Assembly (NCBI RefSeq): GCF_001746295.1
Contig: NZ_MJAH01000022.1
Coordinates: 62,001 to 126,000, forward strand
Direction: 5' to 3'
Length of the DNA: 64,000 nucleotides
From: Streptomyces sp. LUP47B
GTDB lineage: Bacteria; Actinomycetota; Actinomycetes; Streptomycetales; Streptomycetaceae
The notes beneath the pieces were generated by a model. It had not been told where the DNA came from, did not search any database, and saw only the letters and a list, made by a program, of their open reading frames with translations. A program made the position numbers and the translations under genes. This document shows positions 40,901 through 49,066 of the stretch, piece by piece; position 1 is the first letter of the stretch, and each line of letters starts with the position of its first letter.

Positions 40901-42297
40901 CGACCGCCCTCGATGCACGGACCGGCAGCCCCCTGACCGCCGACCTCCGCCTGGCCTGGCTGCTCACGCGCGGCTCCGACCGGCGGGAGTGGTGGCGGAT
41001 CGGGCTGACGGCCCTGGGCGCGGCGCTCGCGACGGGGTTCGCGCTGACCGCCGTCTGTCTCGCCTCGCTCCGGGGGCAGTACGACATCTCCGTGGGCGCG
41101 GGTCTCCTCGACCAGCCCGGCACCCGCGCCGGCGTGATCGTCGGCCTGCTGCTCCTGCTGGTGCCGGTCCTCGGCTTCCTCGGTCAGTGCGCCCGGATCG
41201 GAGCCGTGCACCGCGACCGGCGTCTGGCGCGGCTGCGACTGGCGGGCGCCTCGTCCGCCCAGGTGCGGCGGATCTCCGCGCTGGAGACGGGTATGGCCTC
41301 TCTGCTCGGTTCGGCGCTCGCGACGGTCGTCTCGGTGGTGGTGCTGCTGGGCCGGTGGCAGAGCCCGCCCGCCCTCGCCTGGGCCGCGTTCGCGGTGATC
41401 GGCCTCGGCGTGCCGGTGCTGGGCACGAGCGCGGGTGCGCTGGCGCTGCGCCGGGTGGTCGCCTCGCCGCTGGGATGGGTGCGGCGGGTACCGTCGCGCT
41501 CGCGGCGGACGTCGGGACTGCTGTTCGCGGGCGGAGTGCTGCTCGTGGCCGCCCTGGCTCCGGTCGCCGTGGCCGTGACCTCCAGCGCCAGCCCCCGCGG
41601 CAGCAGGTCGCCGTTCGAAGGGGGACCGCTGATCGTGGCCGGTCTGCTCCTCGTGGTCGGCGCGGCCGCGGTGGGCCTTGCCGGGGGGACGGCGGGGCTG
41701 ATGGGCCGGGTGCTCGCGCGCCGGGCCCGTACGGCGGCGACGCTGATCGCGGCGGAGCGGCTGCGCGAAGACCCGTGGGCGGCGGCCCGTACCCATGCGG
41801 CGGTGCTCCTGGTGACCGTCGTCGGGACGGGCTTCGTGGGCGTCCGTCAGGCACTGAACGCCGAGCTGGACCGGACGCGGTACCTCGCGGCGGACCGCTC
41901 CTTCTACACCGCGGGCCTGGACCTGACCGCCGCCGCGATCCTCGTCGCCCTGGCGATCACCCTCGGCGGCCTCGCGGTCGGCACCGTGGAGTCCCTGGCC
42001 ACCCGGCGCCGGGGCCTGGCCACGCAGGCAGCCGCCGGGGTGCCGCGCTCGGTGCTCGGCCGGGCGCTGCTCCTGGAGACCGCCCTGCCACTCGCCCCCG
42101 CGCTCCTTCTGGGCGGGGCCGGCGGCACGGCGATCGGCGTCTGGTATGCCCGGCTCACCATGGACGGGCCGCCCGTCACGCCGTACGCCGCGCTCCTGGT
42201 CCCGCTCGGGGTGTACGCGGCCTGTCTCCTGGCCGCGGCCACGTCACTGCCGCTGCTGAACCGCTCGGTCCGCCCGGCGGAACTCAGGCACACGTGA
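40897..42297 (+). CDS. FtsX-like permease of an ABC exporter
   Basis: 466 aa with about eight to ten membrane helices in two halves; each has the FtsX-type arrangement (first cluster RAGVIVGLLLLLVPVLGFLG, then RDRRLARLRLAGASSAQVRR; second cluster ATRRRGLATQAAAGVPRSV followed by helices). Such LAGAS/AAGV cytoplasmic loops after a membrane helix are typical of MacB/FtsX permeases. It overlaps the ATPase gene as ATGA. Likely role is export of an antibiotic or lipid-like compound; the cargo is unknown. Confidence 0.88.
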   Translation: MTTALDARTGSPLTADLRLAWLLTRGSDRREWWRIGLTALGAALATGFALTAVCLASLRGQYDISVGAGLLDQPGTRAGVIVGLLLLLVPVLGFLGQCARIGAVHRDRRLARLRLAGASSAQVRRISALETGMASLLGSALATVVSVVVLLGRWQSPPALAWAAFAVIGLGVPVLGTSAGALALRRVVASPLGWVRRVPSRSRRTSGLLFAGGVLLVAALAPVAVAVTSSASPRGSRSPFEGGPLIVAGLLLVVGAAAVGLAGGTAGLMGRVLARRARTAATLIAAERLREDPWAAARTHAAVLLVTVVGTGFVGVRQALNAELDRTRYLAADRSFYTAGLDLTAAAILVALAITLGGLAVGTVESLATRRRGLATQAAAGVPRSVLGRALLLETALPLAPALLLGGAGGTAIGVWYARLTMDGPPVTPYAALLVPLGVYAACLLAAATSLPLLNRSVRPAELRHT

Positions 42298-42309
42298 CCG
42301 GGTGATGCG

Positions 42310-42345
42310 CCGGTCCCGGAGGTACGGGGGGCCTCCGGGGCCGGT
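42310..42345 (+). terminator. terminator after the PadR-ABC operon
   Basis: CCGGTCCCGGAGG (42310-42322) pairs with CCTCCGGGGCCGG (42332-42344) with one mismatch and a nine-base loop, followed by TTCG. It starts 13 bases after the permease stop. Confidence 0.7.
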
Positions 42346-42372
42346 TCGAGCGGCCGCGTGCGGCAACACAAA

Positions 42373-42414
42373 GGCCCGGATCGTCGTCAGGCAGAGATGC
42401 CGTCGATCCGGGCC
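42373..42414 (-). terminator. terminator overlapping the 3' end of the HNH gene
   Basis: Read on the minus strand, GGCCCGGATCG and CGATCCGGGCC form a perfect 11-bp stem with a 20-base loop that contains the stop codon, then TTTGTGTT follows. A good intrinsic terminator whose left arm is coding. Confidence 0.8.
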
Positions 42415-42923
42415 ATGGCGTCCTCGGCGCCGTACGGTTGCAAGTACGGCAGCCAGCGTGGGTCCCTGTGCCCGGTGCCGATGATGCGCCAGGCCAGACC
42501 GGTCGGCGGGGCGGGTTTGTGGCGCAGCCGCCAGCCGATCTCGAACAGGTGTCGGTCGGCCTTCACGTGGTTGCAGCGCCGGCAGGACGCCACCACGTTG
42601 TCCCAGACGTGCTTGCCCCCGCGGCTGCGCGGGATGACGTGGTCGACGCTGGTTGCGACGCCACCGCAGTACATGCACCGGCCCCCGTCGCGGGCGAAGA
42701 GCGCCCTGCGGGTGAGAGGAACGGGCCCCCGATAGGGAACCCGGACGAATCGCTTGAGCCGGACCACGCTGGGTGCGGGGACTGTGACGGTCGCGCTGTG
42801 CATGAAGGCGCCGGACTCCTCGAGGGAGACCGCCTTGTTCTCCAGGACGAGGACGAGCGCGCGGCGGAGCGGTACGACGCCGAGGGGCTCGTACGACGCG
42901 TTGAGTACCAGGACATGCGGCAC
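42387..42923 (-). CDS. HNH endonuclease
   Basis: 178 aa from GTG 42923, chosen because AAGGAGG lies six bases upstream; the open frame beyond it reaches another 89 codons without coding character. The HNH/zinc region reads CMYCGGVATSVDHVIPRS, then HVWDNVVASCRRCNHVKADR, with two CxxC pairs that bind a structural zinc. The N-terminal ~60 residues (VLVLNASYEPLGVVPLRRAL) are the usual extension of this widely conserved actinobacterial family. It cleaves or nicks DNA in principle; its cellular role is not established. Confidence 0.92.
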   Translation of the reverse strand: MPHVLVLNASYEPLGVVPLRRALVLVLENKAVSLEESGAFMHSATVTVPAPSVVRLKRFVRVPYRGPVPLTRRALFARDGGRCMYCGGVATSVDHVIPRSRGGKHVWDNVVASCRRCNHVKADRHLFEIGWRLRHKPAPPTGLAWRIIGTGHRDPRWLPYLQPYGAEDAMARIDGISA

Positions 42924-43205
42924 GGATGCCTCCTTGGGCGTCGGCGGCACGTGGCTCGTGCCGGGACGATCTGAGGTCAGTCTCCCCTCTCGCCCGGGAG
43001 AAACGCCACCATCTCCCGGTAACGGGCCGGGAGTGTTTTCGACCACACCTTTCTTCATCCCCAGGTGAGAGCCGTCTCTCCCCTGAACATTGCAACGATC
43101 CACACACGATGCACCGTTAGTGTGGTGAGCCTGCTTTACCGGTGACCTTTCCGTGACCTTGACCGCCGTACCGGTAGGCAGACGCAGCACCTGGAGGTAC
43201 CTGCC

Positions 43206-44315
43206 GTGTCCTTGTCCGCCGTCCTACTGGCCGCGAGTCCGTCGCCGTCGCCGTCCCCCTCGGACACCTCGACGCCGGCCGTGCCGAGTCTCCAGGACGC
43301 CCAGGAGAGCGCGACGAACGCCGCGAGCTGGGTCGAGCAGAACTGGTCGACCTGGCTGGCGATCGGTCTGCGGGTCCTGTTGATCCTGGTGATCGCCGGG
43401 ATTCTGAGAATGGTCGTGCGGCGGGCCATCACCAAGCTCATCGACCGGATGAACCGCACCGCCCAGGCGGTCGACGGCACCGCGATCGGCGGTCTGCTCG
43501 TCAACAACGAGCGCCGCCGGCAGCGCTCGCAGGCCATCGGCTCGGTGCTGCGCTCGGTGGCGAGTTTCATCATCATGGGCACCGCCGCCCTGATGGTGCT
43601 GGGTGCCTTCGAGATCAATCTGGCCCCGCTGCTCGCGTCGGCCGGTGTCGCGGGTGTGGCGATCGGCTTCGGCGCCCGCAACCTCGTCACGGACTTCCTC
43701 TCCGGTGTGTTCATGATCCTGGAGGACCAGTACGGCGTCGGCGACACCATCGACGCGGGCGTGGCCTCCGGCGAGGTCATCGAGGTCGGCCTCAGGGTGA
43801 CCAAGCTGCGCGGCGCCAACGGCGAGATCTGGTACGTCCGCAACGGCGAGGTCAAGCGCATCGGCAACCTCTCCCAGGGCTGGGCGACGGCCGGCGTGGA
43901 CGTGACCGTGCGGGCCTCCGAGGACCTCGACAACGTGAAGCGGGTGCTCGGCGAGGTCGCCGAGAAGATGAGCAAGGAGGAGCCCTGGAACGAGCTCCTG
44001 TGGAGCCCGATCGAGGTGCTCGGCCTGGACAGCGTCCTGCTGGACTCCATGGTCGTGCGGGTCTCCGCGAAGACGATGCCCGGCAAGTCCCTCACGGTCG
44101 AGCGTGAGCTGCGCTGGCGCATCAAGCGCGCCTTCGACGCGGCGGACATCCGCATCGTCGGCGGCGCGGCCGGCCTCACCGACGGCGAGGCCGCGGACCC
44201 GACGTCGGCGGTCGCGGCACCGTCGGTCTTCTCCGACTCCGAGTCCCCGCAGGCCGCGGCGGCCTCCCCGCTCGCGCCGGCACCGGTGGTGGCGCAGCGG
44301 CCGGCGCCGAAGTAG
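43206..44315 (+). CDS. mechanosensitive ion channel, MscS family
   Basis: 369 aa from GTG 43206, with GGAGG seven bases upstream. After a Ser/Pro-rich N-terminus come membrane helices (LAIGLRVLLILVIAGILRMV; SFIIMGTAALMVLGAF) and the pore helix TM3 (PLLASAGVAGVAIGFGARNL), then the MscS beta domain (VTDFLSGVFMILEDQYGVGD, RNGEVKRIGNLSQGW) and the alpha/beta cytoplasmic domain. It opens on membrane tension to release solutes during hypo-osmotic shock. The C-terminal ~50 residues are Ala/Pro-rich and probably disordered. No nearby operon partner. Confidence 0.93.
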   Translation: MSLSAVLLAASPSPSPSPSDTSTPAVPSLQDAQESATNAASWVEQNWSTWLAIGLRVLLILVIAGILRMVVRRAITKLIDRMNRTAQAVDGTAIGGLLVNNERRRQRSQAIGSVLRSVASFIIMGTAALMVLGAFEINLAPLLASAGVAGVAIGFGARNLVTDFLSGVFMILEDQYGVGDTIDAGVASGEVIEVGLRVTKLRGANGEIWYVRNGEVKRIGNLSQGWATAGVDVTVRASEDLDNVKRVLGEVAEKMSKEEPWNELLWSPIEVLGLDSVLLDSMVVRVSAKTMPGKSLTVERELRWRIKRAFDAADIRIVGGAAGLTDGEAADPTSAVAAPSVFSDSESPQAAAASPLAPAPVVAQRPAPK

Positions 44316-44343
44316 CGGCCCCCGGCGAAAGCGGCCAACTCTC

Positions 44344-44446
44344 ACGACGACGAAGGCCACCAAGGACGGCTACTCGCTACGTCTTCGCGGGTACGGCCAC
44401 CACCGGCCCGGCGACGGCCGCCGGTGACTACACCGACGTCCGGTAA
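44344..44446 (+). pseudogene. frameshifted tail of a secreted Streptomyces protein
   Basis: In one frame bases 44344-44376 read TTTKATKDGYS; one base later in another frame 44378-44446 reads YVFAGTATTGPATAAGDYTDV, Arg and stop. Joined, they match the C-terminal pattern I remember of secreted Streptomyces proteins ending DGYxRYxFAGTxTTxxxxxxGDYVDV. The frameshift and the lack of any upstream coding sequence point to a decayed gene fragment. With the terminator and operator below it, this accounts for the 313-base gap. Confidence 0.55.
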
Positions 44447-44467
44447 CCGCTCTCTTTCCCTTCTCCA

Positions 44468-44510
44468 CCGCCCCCGCAGGTAACGACTCCGTTTCCTGCG
44501 GGGGCGGTTT
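44468..44510 (+). terminator. strong intrinsic terminator
   Basis: CCGCCCCCGCAGG (44468-44480) and CCTGCGGGGGCGG (44495-44507) form a perfect 13-bp stem with a 14-base loop, then TTTG. It isolates the ROK operon from upstream transcription; it probably belonged to the decayed gene at 44344-44446. Confidence 0.85.
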
Positions 44511-44564
44511 GCCGTTCCCCTCTTGACGGGCAGGTGGTCCAGACCTAAGTTCCGGTGCATCCGA

Positions 44565-44579
44565 TAGGAAACCTTCCTA
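44565..44579 (+). promoter_or_regulatory. ROK-regulator operator candidate
   Basis: TAGGAA-ACC-TTCCTA is a perfect 6-bp inverted repeat 50 bases before the ROK start, overlapping the probable promoter (a TACAGT -10-like hexamer lies at 44594-44599). Expected to bind the ROK protein and give autoregulation of the whole operon. Confidence 0.6.
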
Positions 44580-44628
44580 ACAGTCGCTGGGCAGTACAGT
44601 CGCCCGGCAGTCACGGAGAGGGGCACCC

Positions 44629-45822
44629 ATGGCAGGCACACCACGCACACTCCGCGCCATGAACGACCGTGCCGCGCTCGACCTCCTGCTGGAACACGGC
44701 CCCCTCTCCCGTACACGGATCGGCAAGCTCACCGGCCTCTCCAAGCCGACCGCGTCCCAGCTCCTGGCCCGCCTGGAGGCGTCGGGCCTCGTCCTCGCCA
44801 CCGGTACCACCGAGGGCAGGCCGGGCCCCAATGCCCAGCTGTACGAGGTCGACCCGACCGCCGCGTACGCCGCCGGGCTCGACGTCACCCCTGAACGCAT
44901 CCTCGCCGCGGTCGCCGACATCACCGGCCGCACGGTGGGCTCCTACGAACTGCCGACCCCGGGCCGCCGACCCGCACAGCCCGTCGTCCGGCAGGTCACC
45001 GACGCCCTCGACGGCGCGGTCAAGGCGGCGGGACTCTCCCGCGGCGACGTCCACCGGCTCGTCATCGGCACCCCGGGCGCCTTCGACCCGGGCACGGGCC
45101 GGCTGCGCTACGCCTCCCACCTGCCCGGCTGGCACACCCCCGCCCTCCTCGATGAACTCGCCGCCGCTCTGCCCATGCCGGTCGAGTACGAGAACGACGT
45201 CAACCTCGTGGCCGTGGCCGAACAACGGCTCGGTGCGGCCCGCGGCCACGAGGACTTCGTGCTGCTGTGGAACGAGGGCGGTCTCGGTGCCGCCCTGGTC
45301 CTCGGCGGACGGCTGCACCGCGGCTGGACGGGCGGCGCGGGAGAGGTGGGTTTCCTGCCGGTTCCCGGAGCACCGCTGGTGCGGCAGGTGAGGAAAGCCA
45401 ACAGTGGTGGCTATCAGGAGCTGGCGGGCTCCCAGGCCATCCCCCACCTCGCCCGTGAGCTCGGCATGACGGACATCCCCTCGGGGCCGTACGCCGAGGT
45501 CGCCGCCGCCCTCGTCGAGCGTGCCGCCACCGAGGACACCGTCCTGAACCGGCTGCTCCTGGAGACCTACGCCACCCGTCTGGCCACCGGTCTCGCCTCG
45601 CTCGTCTCCGTCCTCGACCCCGAACTCGTCGTCCTCAGCGGTGCCTCGCTCACCGCCGGCGGCGACATCCTGCGTGCCCTCGTCCAGGCCGAGCTGGAGG
45701 AACTGGCAGCCTCCCGCCCCCGGCTGGTCGTCGGCGACGTCCATGAACACCCCGTGCTGCGCGGCGCGCTGGAGAGCGCGCTCGCCGCCACCCGCGACGA
45801 GGTCTTCGACACCTCTCGCTGA
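44629..45822 (+). CDS. ROK-family transcriptional regulator
   Basis: 397 aa. N-terminal winged helix (GPLSRTRIGKLTGLSKPTAS, LARLEASGLV) plus a sugar-kinase-like ROK domain: YAAGLDVTPERILAAVADI, then ENDVNLVAVAEQRLGAA and LLWNEGGLGAALVLGG. The zinc-binding Cys motif CXCGXXGCXE of ROK is not evident (the region reads VPGAPLVRQVRKANSGGYQE), as in some Streptomyces ROK repressors. It probably senses the sugar or sugar phosphate handled by the operon. The binding-protein gene follows after 54 bases. Confidence 0.92.
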   Translation: MAGTPRTLRAMNDRAALDLLLEHGPLSRTRIGKLTGLSKPTASQLLARLEASGLVLATGTTEGRPGPNAQLYEVDPTAAYAAGLDVTPERILAAVADITGRTVGSYELPTPGRRPAQPVVRQVTDALDGAVKAAGLSRGDVHRLVIGTPGAFDPGTGRLRYASHLPGWHTPALLDELAAALPMPVEYENDVNLVAVAEQRLGAARGHEDFVLLWNEGGLGAALVLGGRLHRGWTGGAGEVGFLPVPGAPLVRQVRKANSGGYQELAGSQAIPHLARELGMTDIPSGPYAEVAAALVERAATEDTVLNRLLLETYATRLATGLASLVSVLDPELVVLSGASLTAGGDILRALVQAELEELAASRPRLVVGDVHEHPVLRGALESALAATRDEVFDTSR

Positions 45823-45876
45823 CCCCCGTACTCCCCCACACCCTCACCTCACCGCCCGTCCCTGGGAGACCCCGTC

Positions 45877-47220
45877 ATGCGCACAGCCATACCCTCGTCC
45901 GCCCGGAAAGCGGCCTTTGCCCTGACCGTGTCCGCGGTGCTCGTCACCACCGCCTGTACCGGCCAGTCCTCCTCCGGCGCCGAGGACGACGCGTCGAAGG
46001 AGACGACCATCAACTTCTGGCACGCCTGGAGCGCGGACTCCGAGGTGGCGGGAGTGAAGGCGCTGGTCGCCGGCTTCGAGAAGGCGCACCCCAACATCCA
46101 CGTCAACGTCGTCGGCAACATGACCGACGACAAGATCAACCAGGCGCTGCGCACGGGGGGTGACAAGGCCCCGGACGTCATCTCGTCGTTCACCACGAAC
46201 AACGTGGGCAAGTTCTGCTCCTCGGGCGCGCTGGTCGACCTCAACCCGTTCTTCAAGAAGTCGGGGATCGACCCGGACACGACCTTCCCGGCCGCGATGA
46301 ACCAGTACACGCAGTTCGACGGCGACCGCTGTGCCGCGCCGCTGCTGGGCGACGCGTACGGGCTCTACTACAACAAGACCGCGTTCGAGAAGGCCGGCAT
46401 CACCTCGCCGCCCAAGACGTGGACCGAGTTCGAGGCCGACGCCAAGAAGCTGACGATCGCCCAGGGCGACTCGTACAAGCAGCTCGGGTTCATGCCGAAC
46501 TACCACGGCTGGGAGACCACGACCGAGCACTACATGGGCCAGTTCTCACCCACCTACTTCGACAAGTCGGGCAAATCCACCATCGCCACCGACCCGGCCG
46601 TCGCCGCCGCCTTCACCGTCCAGAAGAAGCTCGTCGACGACCTCGGCGGCTACCAGAAGCTGGAGAAGTACCGCGCCGGACTCGGCGACGAGTGGGGCCC
46701 CAAGCACCCCTTCCAGACCGGTCAGGTCGCCATGCAGCTCGACGGTGAGTGGCGGCTCGGCATGGCCGTGGACGCCAAGCCCGGCTTCGACATCGGCGTG
46801 GCCCCGCTGCCCGTCCCCGACGACCAGGCCGACCAGTACGGCAAGGGCTACATCACGGGCACCATCGCCGGCATCGCCGCCAACAGCACCAAGCAGAACG
46901 CGGCCTGGGAGTTCCTGAAGTACATCACCACGGACACGGACGCGGTGGTCGGCTTCTCCAACACCATCCACAACGTGCCCTCGACGCTCGCGGCCCTGAA
47001 GTCCCCGAAGCTGAAGTACGACCCGCGCTTCAAGACCTTCCTCGACATCGCCGCCAACCCGAACTCGACGACCGCCCCGTCCTCGATCAACGGCGGTGTC
47101 TACCTCACCACCGTCCAGCAGCTCGGCTACGACTACGAGAGCGGCAAGGTCACGGACCTCAAGAAGGGCCTCGCCGGCGCGGCCAAGCAGATCGACACGG
47201 ACATCGCGCAGGCGAAGTAG
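45877..47220 (+). CDS. ABC transporter sugar-binding lipoprotein
   Basis: 447 aa family 1 solute-binding protein. The signal peptide (KAAFALTVSAVLVTTAC) ends in a lipobox with Cys28 as the likely lipidation site, then TGQSSSG. INFWHAWSADSEVAGVKALV and VNVVGNMTDDKINQAL are typical, as is the C-terminal NSTKQNAAWEFLKYIT. It captures a sugar or oligosaccharide outside the membrane for the permeases encoded immediately downstream. No ATPase gene is in the operon, so a shared MsiK-type ATPase encoded elsewhere, as known in Streptomyces, likely powers it. Confidence 0.93.
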   Translation: MRTAIPSSARKAAFALTVSAVLVTTACTGQSSSGAEDDASKETTINFWHAWSADSEVAGVKALVAGFEKAHPNIHVNVVGNMTDDKINQALRTGGDKAPDVISSFTTNNVGKFCSSGALVDLNPFFKKSGIDPDTTFPAAMNQYTQFDGDRCAAPLLGDAYGLYYNKTAFEKAGITSPPKTWTEFEADAKKLTIAQGDSYKQLGFMPNYHGWETTTEHYMGQFSPTYFDKSGKSTIATDPAVAAAFTVQKKLVDDLGGYQKLEKYRAGLGDEWGPKHPFQTGQVAMQLDGEWRLGMAVDAKPGFDIGVAPLPVPDDQADQYGKGYITGTIAGIAANSTKQNAAWEFLKYITTDTDAVVGFSNTIHNVPSTLAALKSPKLKYDPRFKTFLDIAANPNSTTAPSSINGGVYLTTVQQLGYDYESGKVTDLKKGLAGAAKQIDTDIAQAK

Positions 47221-47222
47221 CG

Positions 47223-48164
47223 ATGAGCACCGTCACTCTGGCGTCGAAACGCCGCAGGTCGGCGCTTCGGACCATCGCCTTCATGTCTCCCTGGTTGATC
47301 GGCTTCACGGTCTTCTTCGCCTATCCGCTGCTCTCGACCGTCTACTTCTCGTTCATGCACTACGACGGCTTCAGGCCGCCGACCTGGAGCGGGACGAAGA
47401 ACTGGACCTACGTCTTCGAGCACTACCCCTTCTTCTGGCCGGCCCTGCGCAACACCCTGTGGCTGGTCGTGGTGATGGTCTCCCTCCGGGTCGTCTTCGG
47501 CCTCGGGATCGGTCTGCTCATCACGAAGATCAAGACAGGTACGGGCGTCTTCCGGACGCTCTTCTACCTGCCGTACCTGGCCCCGCCCGTGGCGGCCACC
47601 ATGGCCTTCGCGTTCCTCCTCAACCCCGGTACGGGCCCGGTCAACTCCATCCTGGAGAAGGTCGGCATCCCGGCCCCCGGCTGGTTCAACGACCCCACCT
47701 GGTCGAAGCCGGCCCTCACCCTGCTCGCCCTGTGGGGCATCGGCGACCTGATGGTCATCTTCATGGCCGCACTGCTCGACGTGCCGCAGGAGCAGTACGA
47801 GGCCGCGGAGCTGGACGGGGCGTCGGCGTGGCAGCGGTTCCGGTTCGTCACCCTTCCCAACATTTCGCCGATCGTGATGTTCGCCGTGGTCACCGGCGTG
47901 ATCCAGACGATGCAGTACTACACACAGCCACTCATCGCCGGAAAGGTCGCCTCGGGCGTGATCCAGGGCGCGGGCACGCAGTTCGAGCCCGGCTATCCGG
48001 ACAAGTCCACCCTGACCCTCCCCCAGCTCGTCTACAACCTCGGCTTCCAGCGCTTCGACTACGGCTCCGCGTGTGTCGTCGCCCTCGTCCTCTTCGCCCT
48101 GTCGATGGTGTTCACCGCGTTCCTGATGCGGCGCCGGGGCGGTCTCATCCAGGCAGGTGACTGA
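47223..48164 (+). CDS. sugar ABC transporter permease (MalF-like)
   Basis: 313 aa from ATG 47223, two bases after the binding-protein stop. Six membrane helices (first: FMSPWLIGFTVFFAYPLL) and the EAA loop EAAELDGASAWQRFRFVTLP identify a CUT1-type MalF/ugpA-like permease. It pairs with the following permease to form the channel. The spacing of a few bases between all genes indicates a single operon under the ROK repressor. Confidence 0.94.
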   Translation: MSTVTLASKRRRSALRTIAFMSPWLIGFTVFFAYPLLSTVYFSFMHYDGFRPPTWSGTKNWTYVFEHYPFFWPALRNTLWLVVVMVSLRVVFGLGIGLLITKIKTGTGVFRTLFYLPYLAPPVAATMAFAFLLNPGTGPVNSILEKVGIPAPGWFNDPTWSKPALTLLALWGIGDLMVIFMAALLDVPQEQYEAAELDGASAWQRFRFVTLPNISPIVMFAVVTGVIQTMQYYTQPLIAGKVASGVIQGAGTQFEPGYPDKSTLTLPQLVYNLGFQRFDYGSACVVALVLFALSMVFTAFLMRRRGGLIQAGD

Positions 48165-48166
48165 CC

Positions 48167-49060
48167 ATGACCCAAGTACTGGACCGGCCGGTGGAGTTGA
48201 AGACCCCGGCCTCGCCCGCCGAGCGCACCGCCCGGCGCAAGGCCGCCCTGGAGTGGGTCGCGATCCACTCCCTCGGCCTCGCCGCGGCTCTCTTCTTCAC
48301 GCTGCCCTTCGTGTTCGTGTTCCTGACCTCGCTGATGAGCGACACCCAGGCCCTCAGCCGCGATCTGATCCCGCACACCTGGGAATGGGGCAACTACAAG
48401 CGGGTCTTCGACACTCCGGGCTTTCTCACCTGGTGGCGCAACACGCTGGTCTACGCGGGACTGGGAACAGTCCTTACGGTCGTGTCGTCGATCCCGGTGG
48501 CGTACGCGCTCGCCAAGTTCCGCTTCCGGGGCCGCAATCTCTCCCTGATGCTGGTCATCTCCATGATGATGCTGCCGCCGCAGGTCGTCATCATCCCGAT
48601 GTACCTGTTCTGGGCGAAGCAGCTGGACCTGTCGGGCACCCTGTGGCCGCTGATCATCCCGATGGCGTTCGGGGACGCGTTCTCGATCTTCCTGCTCAGG
48701 CAGTTCCTGATGACCATCCCGAACGAGTACGTGGACGCGGCGAAGGTCGACGGCTGCGGCGATCTGCGCACCCTGCTCAAGGTCGTCATCCCCATGGCCA
48801 AGCCGGGGATCGCGGCCGTGGCCCTCTTCCAGTTCTTCTACGCCTGGAACGACTACTTCGGTCCGCAGATCTACGCCTCGGAGAACCAGAACGCCTGGAC
48901 ACTCAGTTACGGCCTGGAGTCCTTCAAGGGCATGCACCACACCGACTGGAACCTCACCATGGCCGCGACCGTGCTGGTCATGGCCCCCGTGATCCTCGTG
49001 TTCTTCTTCGCGCAGAAGGCGTTCGTCGAAGGCGTCACGCTGACCGGAGTGAAGGGTTAA
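48167..49060 (+). CDS. sugar ABC transporter permease (MalG-like)
   Basis: 297 aa. Six membrane helices and the EAA loop DAAKVDGCGDLRTLLKVVIP; the N-terminal helix FFTLPFVFVFLTSLMSD is MalG-like. It forms a heterodimer with the product of the preceding gene, two bases upstream. The C-terminus VFFFAQKAFVEGVTLTGVKG is the classic end of CUT1 MalG-type permeases. Confidence 0.94.
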   Translation: MTQVLDRPVELKTPASPAERTARRKAALEWVAIHSLGLAAALFFTLPFVFVFLTSLMSDTQALSRDLIPHTWEWGNYKRVFDTPGFLTWWRNTLVYAGLGTVLTVVSSIPVAYALAKFRFRGRNLSLMLVISMMMLPPQVVIIPMYLFWAKQLDLSGTLWPLIIPMAFGDAFSIFLLRQFLMTIPNEYVDAAKVDGCGDLRTLLKVVIPMAKPGIAAVALFQFFYAWNDYFGPQIYASENQNAWTLSYGLESFKGMHHTDWNLTMAATVLVMAPVILVFFFAQKAFVEGVTLTGVKG

Positions 49061-49066
49061 CCACAT

